A DNA stretch of 6,930 nt from positions 1 to 6,930 of the forward strand of contig JAGAFM010000144.1 in NCBI GenBank assembly GCA_017612655.1, read 5' to 3'. Both the position numbers and the translations under genes were made by a program. Source of the stretch: Clostridia bacterium (GTDB lineage: Bacteria > Bacillota > Clostridia > Oscillospirales > CAG-272). Of the stretch, positions 1 to 6,930 are shown one piece after another. How positions within the stretch are numbered: the first letter of the stretch is position 1; each line of letters starts with the position of its first letter. The notes under the pieces were generated by a model. That model was not told the DNA's origin and did no database searches. It saw only the letters and a program-made list of their open reading frames with translations.

Positions 1-2825
<2,825 letters not shown>

Positions 2826-2830
2826 TCGAT

Positions 2831-2838
2831 CCCTTCTT
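2831..2838 (-). promoter_or_regulatory. Modest ribosome binding site before the GTG start of the DUF1015 gene
   Basis: The minus strand reads AGAAGGGATCGA before the GTG at 2825-2823. The match to the anti-Shine-Dalgarno sequence is weaker than for the other genes here and the start codon is GTG, so translation initiation may be lower than for rplS or ligA. No better start with a ribosome binding site is seen nearby. Confidence 0.55.
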
Positions 2839-2880
2839 TCTTTCGGTCAGATGATTGAGAATGCAATGGGCCCGAAATGC

Positions 2881-2919
2881 AAAAAACCCTGCACGGCAAA
2901 GACCGGTACAGGGATTTTT
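2881..2919 (-). terminator. Rho-independent terminator after rplS
   Basis: On the minus strand CCCTG (2913-2909) pairs with CAGGG (2891-2887). The stem extends through T-G, A-T and C-G pairs and, past one bulged C, two G-C pairs to a short loop. It is followed directly by six T (2886-2881). A run of A before the stem gives a T run on the plus strand too, so it could work in both directions, although no plus-strand gene is seen. It lies 32 bases after the rplS stop codon and would end the rplS transcript. Confidence 0.88.
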
Positions 2920-2951
2920 GAGAAGCATTTTGCCGAAGCGTGCAGAAAGAC

Positions 2952-3293
2952 TCAGATATTCTCCTTGACCTTCGCTGCTTTGCCGACTCTGTCACGGAGG
3001 TAATACAGCTTGCCGCGTCTTACCTTACCGGAACGAAGGATGTCAACCTTTACAACATTCGGGCTGTGAATCGGGAATGTCTTTTCGACACCGACACCAT
3101 AAGCGATCCGGCGAACCGTAAAGGTTTCGGAAATGCCACCGTTCTTGCGTGCGATAACAGTTCCTTCAAACATCTGAATGCGTTCTCTGGTACCCTCTTT
3201 GATCTTATTGTGCACGCGAACCGTGTCGCCGATGTTGATCACCGGCACTTCGGTCTTCAACTGCTCTTTCGTGAAAGCCTGAATCATATCCAT
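2952..3293 (-). CDS. rplS: 50S ribosomal protein L19
   Basis: L19 is a component of the large ribosomal subunit located at the interface with the 30S subunit, where it contributes to an intersubunit bridge. The 113-residue product has the standard bacterial length and conserved blocks: [19 protein letters not shown] (22-40), [12 protein letters not shown] (42-53), [19 protein letters not shown] (56-74), HSPNV (76-80) and the basic C-terminal stretch [19 protein letters not shown] (88-106). The ATG at 3293-3291 is chosen because AGGAGG lies seven bases upstream; a second in-frame ATG at codon 3 would be too far away. It has its own promoter and leader upstream and a terminator downstream, so it appears to be a single-gene unit. 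The usual neighbours rpsP, rimM and trmD are absent: a transporter lies upstream and DUF1015-ligA downstream. Confidence 0.98.
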   Translation of the reverse strand: MDMIQAFTKEQLKTEVPVINIGDTVRVHNKIKEGTRERIQMFEGTVIARKNGGISETFTVRRIAYGVGVEKTFPIHSPNVVKVDILRSGKVRRGKLYYLRDRVGKAAKVKENI

Positions 3294-3300
3294 GATCGGA

Positions 3301-3307
3301 CCTCCTT
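3301..3307 (-). promoter_or_regulatory. Strong ribosome binding site of rplS
   Basis: The minus strand reads AAGGAGG followed by TCCGATC and the ATG. The spacing of seven bases is near ideal and decides the start. The 3' arm of the predicted leader stem ends six bases before this site, so folding could affect ribosome access. Confidence 0.85.
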
Positions 3308-3322
3308 CATACGACGGACATT

Positions 3323-3340
3323 CATGCAGAGCATGCAGAG
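3323..3340 (-). repeat. Tandem 9-base repeat in the rplS leader
   Basis: CTCTGCATG occurs twice with no gap (3340-3332 and 3331-3323). Each copy carries TGCA, so the two can also pair with each other locally. It lies within the loop closed by stem B of the leader. It could be a structural element or a simple duplication. Confidence 0.7.
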
Positions 3341-3396
3341 GACTGTCCTGAATTCGAAGACAATGTCGTCCAGTTCAAACTGACGATATCTCGCAT

Positions 3397-3425
3397 ATTA
3401 TACCACTCATCTTCATTTGAATCAA
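3397..3425 (-). promoter_or_regulatory. rplS: Sigma-A type promoter of rplS
   Basis: The minus strand has TTGATT (3425-3420) as a -35 element, exactly 17 bases of spacer, and a perfect TATAAT (3402-3397) as the -10 element preceded by TGG, an extended -10 feature. Transcription would start near 3390. This is the only convincing promoter found in the window and fits strong, growth-linked expression of a ribosomal protein gene. Confidence 0.85.
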
Positions 3426-3475
3426 TTGCCATCGAAAAGAAGTTGTTAATTTTCTATGAACAGCCGGACGGAGAG

Positions 3476-4465
3476 TCAGCGGTCTTCCCGGAAGTAATGG
3501 AGTCCCAGATGTGCGGGAGGCTGGTTTTCCCTGCGTTTCCGAAGGCTGGATACAATCAGAACGAGAACGGTCACGAGATACGGCGCCATCTTGATCAGTT
3601 CCTTGTCACTGCTCGAGAGGCCGGGAATATAAACGCAGCAGATGTAAAGCCCGCCAAACAGATAGGAGCTGAGAATGGCGGATTTCGGTTTCCAGAGGGC
3701 AAAAATGACGATCGCAACCGCAAGCCATCCTCTGTCTCCGAATCCGTTGTTCGTCCAGGTTCCGCCAAGGTAATCCATCACGAAATACATCCCGCCGAAT
3801 CCCGCGATCACGGCTCCGATGCATGTGGACATATACTTATAGAGTTTGACGTTGATGCCGGCGGCATCGGCAGTGGCGGGACTTTCTCCCACCGACCTCA
3901 GATTCAGACCGACACGGGTGCGGTTGATAATCAGCGAGGCGATCAGGGCGATGACTACAGCAAGATACGTTAAGAAACCGAAGGAGAGGAAGGTCTCGCC
4001 GAAGATTCCCAGGCTCGAAGCAAACGGGAGTTTGGCACGGAAGGCGTTCCCTGTCGCGTTCAGAGCGATGGAACCGACGGTTCCCCCAAGGAATCTCGGA
4101 AGCGAAGCGCCGAAGAAATTTCCGAGACCTACGCCGAATGTAGTAAGGGCAAGTCCCGTAACATTTTGATTTGCCTGCATGTTGATCGTGAGGAAACAGT
4201 AGATCAATGCCATGAAGAGCGACCCGAGAATCGAACACAGAACCGCAATCAGAACGCAGAGAAACGGATTCGGATCCGCAACCGCGTGCTCGTAAAAATA
4301 GCAGCCGATGATGCTGGAGATTCCGCCGACGTACATAATTCCCGGAATTCCGAGGTTCAGGTTTCCGCTTTTCTCCGTCAGGATCTCACCGGTCGCTCCA
4401 AACAGAAGCGGAGTTCCCTGCACGATCGATGCCGCAAGGAAGTTGCAGAGTGTCTCGAAAAACAT
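3476..4465 (-). CDS. nupQ: Nucleoside-type ABC transporter permease, NupQ/BmpE-like
   Basis: A 329-residue integral membrane protein of the BPD_transp_2 permease family, the second translocation subunit of a nucleoside-type ABC importer. The N-terminal signature GTPLLFGATGEILTEKSG (17-34) followed by NLNLGIPGIM (35-44) is typical of the NupQ half of this transporter type. Hydrophobic segments lie near 10-28, 40-58, 68-94, 101-121, 160-181, 211-232, 247-260, 262-281 and 293-307. The cytoplasmic loop around 186-206 holds VGESPATADAAGINV, the likely contact with the ATPase, and resembles the same loop in the first permease, indicating that the two are distant paralogs. The C-terminus is basic and cytoplasmic (RKRRENQ). 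Its ATG shares one base with the stop of the first permease (TGATG), with AGGAGG ten bases upstream, so translation is probably coupled. Nucleoside specificity is inferred from family and gene order. Confidence 0.93.
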   Translation of the reverse strand: MFFETLCNFLAASIVQGTPLLFGATGEILTEKSGNLNLGIPGIMYVGGISSIIGCYFYEHAVADPNPFLCVLIAVLCSILGSLFMALIYCFLTINMQANQNVTGLALTTFGVGLGNFFGASLPRFLGGTVGSIALNATGNAFRAKLPFASSLGIFGETFLSFGFLTYLAVVIALIASLIINRTRVGLNLRSVGESPATADAAGINVKLYKYMSTCIGAVIAGFGGMYFVMDYLGGTWTNNGFGDRGWLAVAIVIFALWKPKSAILSSYLFGGLYICCVYIPGLSSSDKELIKMAPYLVTVLVLIVSSLRKRRENQPPAHLGLHYFREDR

Positions 4466-5589
4466 CAGCCCTCAGCCTCCTTTCCGGTCCGTGCAGTCCA
4501 TACAATCTGGTAGTTTATGAAGAACTCGACGCCGATTATGAAGAACAGAATAATCGCCGTAATAATGTCCGCGATGCTGTTATCCATGTTGAAAGTGCTG
4601 GCGATTCCGCTCGCGCCCCTCTGCATAAACACGATCAGGAACGATGACAGAATCATGATGAGGGGATTGAACTTCGAGAGCCAGGAAACAAGGATCGCAG
4701 TGAAGCCGTTTCCAGAGGCGATTCCTGTCGATACCGTATGTCCGTCCCCGGCGACCAGGAGGAACCCGGTGATACCGCAGATCGCTCCGGAGATCAGAAC
4801 GGTTCGGATGATGACCTTTTTGACGTTGATTCCTACGTAGTTGGCGGTATTCACGCTTTCGCCTACGACCGCGATTTCATATCCCTGTTTGGTGAATTTC
4901 AGATAGACATACATCAGGATCGTCAGGATGAAAACCACGAGAACGTTGATAAAGTACTTCTGATCGGTTCCGGCGATATTCACGGCCGGCAGCCATCCGC
5001 AACGCGTGTCTGCGTTCAGTATGTTCAGCGTACCGGAGCCTGTCGGAACCCACTTTGCGATCGTAAAGGTAACCAGCTGCATCGCGATATAGTTCATCAT
5101 CAGGGTGAACAGCGTCTCATTGGTCCCCCATCTGGATTTGAAGAAGGCAGGCAGAAAAGACCACAGCATCCCGGCTGCAACGCTGCATACGAGCATGATG
5201 AGGATGAGAAGCCAGCTCGGAAGAGAGTTCTGGATGTAAAACATACAGGCGGCGCAGGCAAGACCGCCGGCCAGAACCTGACCCTCCGCGCCCAGATTCC
5301 AGAACCTCATCTTGAATGCAGGCGTGACTGCGAGAGAGATACAGAGAAGGATGGCCGTCTTTTCAAGCATGGTCCAGATCTTTCTCGTGCTGCCGAAACT
5401 GCTCGAGAACATGGTCTTGTAGACCTCTATCGGGTTCAGCCCGGTCATGATCACAATCAGCAGTGAGGAGAACGCCAGAGCGAGAAGGATGGCAGCTATC
5501 CGGAAAACGATCTGTTTCCAGAGCGGGAGGTTCTTTCTGGCAACGACGTGAAACAGGGGTTCACGCGTTTTTTTGGTCGGACTGCTCAT
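4465..5589 (-). CDS. nupP: Nucleoside-type ABC transporter permease, NupP/BmpD-like
   Basis: The first permease subunit of the importer, 374 residues, BPD_transp_2 family. After a basic cytoplasmic N-terminus (1-27), hydrophobic segments lie near 28-49, 76-92, 101-118, 125-149, 159-178, 212-231, 259-281, 296-321 and 338-358. The motif FWNLGAEGQVLAGG (96-109) is the family hallmark. The loop VGESVNTANYVGINVKK (242-258) is the presumed ATPase-docking region and mirrors VGESPATADAAGINVK in the second permease. An in-frame GTG nine bases upstream (5598-5596) gives a longer reading frame, but that codon overlaps the ribosome binding site GGAGGTGA (5602-5595). The ATG at 5589-5587, five bases after that site, is therefore the better start. 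The gene overlaps the end of the ATPase gene by 29 bases in a different frame and shares one base with the second permease gene. Solute specificity is inferred, not shown. Confidence 0.93.
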   Translation of the reverse strand: MSSPTKKTREPLFHVVARKNLPLWKQIVFRIAAILLALAFSSLLIVIMTGLNPIEVYKTMFSSSFGSTRKIWTMLEKTAILLCISLAVTPAFKMRFWNLGAEGQVLAGGLACAACMFYIQNSLPSWLLILIMLVCSVAAGMLWSFLPAFFKSRWGTNETLFTLMMNYIAMQLVTFTIAKWVPTGSGTLNILNADTRCGWLPAVNIAGTDQKYFINVLVVFILTILMYVYLKFTKQGYEIAVVGESVNTANYVGINVKKVIIRTVLISGAICGITGFLLVAGDGHTVSTGIASGNGFTAILVSWLSKFNPLIMILSSFLIVFMQRGASGIASTFNMDNSIADIITAIILFFIIGVEFFINYQIVWTARTGKEAEG

Positions 5590-6930
5590 CTGAGTCACCT
5601 CCGTTTCCGCCTGTCATCATCAGGCCGATCTCCTCTTTCGTGGTGGTTCTGGCATCGACAAAACCGGTGATCCGGCCTCCGCCGATTACCAGAATCCGGT
5701 CCGAGAGGGCCAGCAGGACATCCAGGTCTTCTCCGACGTAAATTACCGCCGTCCCCAGATCTTTCTGTTTGTTCAGCAGGTCGTAAATCAGGTAGGAGGA
5801 ATGGACGTCGAGACCGCGGACGGGATAAGCCGCCATCAAAACGGTCGGGGAGGAAGAAATCTCACGTCCCACCAGAACCTTCTGAACGTTTCCACCCGAA
5901 AGAAGCCGCACGGACGTATTGGGGCCGGGTGTCACCACACCGAGCTGCTCGATCACGGAGTCCGCCAGAGATTTCGGCTTGGCACGCTTCAGAAACGCTC
6001 CGTGACCGCTCTGGTAGCTGCGAAGCATCATGTTGTCGACGATATCCATATTGCCGACCAGTCCCATCCCGAGACGGTCTTCCGGGACAAAGGAAAGGCG
6101 GACTCCCAGATTGCGGATCTGAAGAGGGGTTTTATTCCGGAGATCTTCCGTTTCACCGGTCTGAGGATTATGGTACAGGATCTCGCCGTCAGATAGCTTC
6201 TGCAGTCCGGCGATCGCTTCGAGCAGTTCTCTCTGCCCGCTGCCCGAGATGCCCGCGACGCCCAGAATCTCGCCGGATCTTGCTTCAAATGAAATGTCCT
6301 CGAGGACGTTTCTTCCTTCTCTGTTCCGGCAGTTCAGATGGCTGACGACCAGACGGACTTCCGGAGAAACAGGCAGTTTCCGTTCGATGTTCAGGATAAC
6401 CCTTTCTCCGAGCATCATTTCCGTCAGCGAGGAAATATCGGTCGACACCGTCTGAACGTCTCCGATCAGTCTTCCCTTCCTCATAACGGCGACACGGTCG
6501 GAAATCGCCATCACTTCATTCAGCTTGTGCGTAATAATGACGATAGACTTGCCGTCGTTTCTCATGTTTCGGAGAACGGCGAACAGCTTATCCGTCTCCT
6601 GAGGGGTCAGGACAGCCGTAGGCTCATCCAGGATCAGAATCTCCGCTCCGCGGAAGAGCACCTTGATGATCTCAACAGTCTGCTTCTCGGAAACGGACAT
6701 TTCGTAGATTTTCTTGTCCGGATCGATTTCAAAGCCGTATTTCTCGCAGATTTCCACCACACGGTTTCTTGCCTGCTTCAGATCGTACTTCGTTCCGTCC
6801 TGAATTCCGAGTACGATATTTTCCGTAGCGGTGAAGACGTCCACCAGTTTGAAGTGCTGGTGAATCATTCCGATGGAATGGTCGAGGGCGTCTTTGGGGG
6901 AACGGATCACAACCTCTTCTCCGTCGATGA
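5561..6930 (-). CDS. nupO: Double-domain ATPase of a nucleoside-type ABC importer, NupO/BmpC-like (5' partial)
   Basis: The energy-coupling subunit with two nucleotide-binding domains in one chain, as in sugar and nucleoside importers. The frame stays open to the window edge with 455 complete codons (numbered from 6928); about 55-60 N-terminal residues with the first Walker A are missing compared with about 510 for relatives. The first domain shows the Q-loop in MIHQHFKLV (Q24), signature region MSVSEKQTVEI (77-87), Walker B with ILILDEPTAVLTPQE (97-111) and switch histidine in IITHKLNEV (H134). The second domain has a degenerate Walker A, GVAGISGSGQ (223-232), an intact signature LLSGGNVQK (342-350), a degenerate Walker B region VLMAAYPVRGLDV (363-375), and EDLD (400-403) where the switch histidine would be. 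Degeneracy of the second domain is usual in this family. A GTG at 6910 is internal, because codons before it (IDGEEV) continue the family sequence. The gene overlaps the first permease by 29 bases. Confidence 0.94.
   Translation of the reverse strand, partial: IDGEEVVIRSPKDALDHSIGMIHQHFKLVDVFTATENIVLGIQDGTKYDLKQARNRVVEICEKYGFEIDPDKKIYEMSVSEKQTVEIIKVLFRGAEILILDEPTAVLTPQETDKLFAVLRNMRNDGKSIVIITHKLNEVMAISDRVAVMRKGRLIGDVQTVSTDISSLTEMMLGERVILNIERKLPVSPEVRLVVSHLNCRNREGRNVLEDISFEARSGEILGVAGISGSGQRELLEAIAGLQKLSDGEILYHNPQTGETEDLRNKTPLQIRNLGVRLSFVPEDRLGMGLVGNMDIVDNMMLRSYQSGHGAFLKRAKPKSLADSVIEQLGVVTPGPNTSVRLLSGGNVQKVLVGREISSSPTVLMAAYPVRGLDVHSSYLIYDLLNKQKDLGTAVIYVGEDLDVLLALSDRILVIGGGRITGFVDARTTTKEEIGLMMTGGNGGDSDEQSDQKNA
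5595..5602 (-). promoter_or_regulatory. Ribosome binding site that fixes the start of the first permease
   Basis: GGAGGTGA on the minus strand is a near-perfect anti-Shine-Dalgarno match. It lies inside the coding sequence of the ATPase and five bases before the ATG at 5589. An upstream in-frame GTG (5598-5596) lies within the site itself, so it cannot be the start used with it. Confidence 0.85.

Larger units (their letters stand above)
3294..3390 (-). promoter_or_regulatory. Structured 5' leader of rplS, candidate L19 autoregulatory leader
   Basis: From the predicted transcription start near 3390 to the rplS ATG, the RNA would be about 97 bases and can fold in two competing ways. Hairpin A pairs TCGTC (3386-3382) with GACGA (3370-3366). 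Stem B pairs GACGACATT (3370-3362) with AATGTCCGTC (3322-3313), nine pairs with one bulged C. The two share 3370-3366 and cannot form together. Stem B encloses AGGACAGTCCT (3349-3339), a small perfect inverted repeat, and a tandem CTCTGCATG repeat. L19 leaders that bind ribosomal protein are a known RNA family in Bacillota, so feedback control by L19 is plausible. I infer this from position and pairing and have not matched it to the family model. Confidence 0.5.

Noticed and set aside
2858..2880. GGGCCC palindrome flanked by TGCATT-like words before DUF1015, considered as an operator
   Set aside because: The arms are not a clean inverted repeat beyond the six-base palindrome and no regulator is suggested by context.
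3284..3325. A 13-codon mini-frame in the rplS leader overlapping the rplS start
   Set aside because: It has no ribosome binding site in front of its ATG and no meaningful codon pattern. The overlap with the rplS start appears to be chance.
4738..5466. A 242-codon plus-strand open frame opposite the first permease
   Set aside because: It is a low-complexity, charged translation that mirrors a membrane protein gene, with no family resemblance and no supporting promoter. I treat it as a shadow frame.
5564..5574. A AAA AAC slippery heptamer in frame just before the ATPase stop codon
   Set aside because: A -1 shift would add only about 24 codons and does not enter the permease frame, which is in the +1 phase. 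No stimulatory hairpin is evident and the permease has its own good ribosome binding site.

Overview
This 6.9-kb window looks like ordinary chromosomal backbone from a Gram-positive bacterium of the phylum Bacillota, most likely class Clostridia. Three things suggest this: strong AGGAGG-type ribosome binding sites, the sequence character of L19 and of the DUF1015 protein, and a BmpA/Nup-type nucleoside ABC transporter. Base composition is near balanced, slightly GC-rich by eye. A family such as Lachnospiraceae or Oscillospiraceae is only a guess. All six genes lie on the minus strand, so transcription runs from high to low coordinates.

Layout in order of transcription. (1) 6930-3476 holds three tightly packed transporter genes: a double-domain ATPase (5' end beyond the window), a first permease and a second permease. 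They match the nupO-nupP-nupQ order of Bacillus subtilis. The substrate-binding lipoprotein gene normally found with them would lie upstream of the ATPase, outside the window. The ATPase and first permease genes overlap by 29 bases, and the two permease genes share one base (TGATG), so the three are probably translationally coupled. (2) 3475-3294 is a 182-base gap with a clear sigma-A type promoter and a structured leader of about 97 bases. (3) 3293-2952 is rplS (ribosomal protein L19), followed by a rho-independent terminator at 2919-2881. L19 thus appears to be its own transcription unit. (4) 2825-1551 is a DUF1015 family protein of unknown function. (5) 1513-1 is ligA, the NAD-dependent DNA ligase, 37 bases downstream of DUF1015. 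It is open and intact as far as it can be seen, but its 3' end lies beyond base 1.

Functionally, the transporter would import nucleosides or related compounds for salvage, L19 is a core part of the 50S ribosomal subunit, and LigA seals nicks in replication and repair. No mobile elements, phage genes, CRISPR arrays, tRNA or rRNA genes were seen. I found no new multi-gene system. The points most worth a second look are the rplS leader with its mutually exclusive stems, the unusual rplS neighbourhood, the DUF1015-ligA pairing and the two unequal ATP sites predicted in the transporter ATPase.
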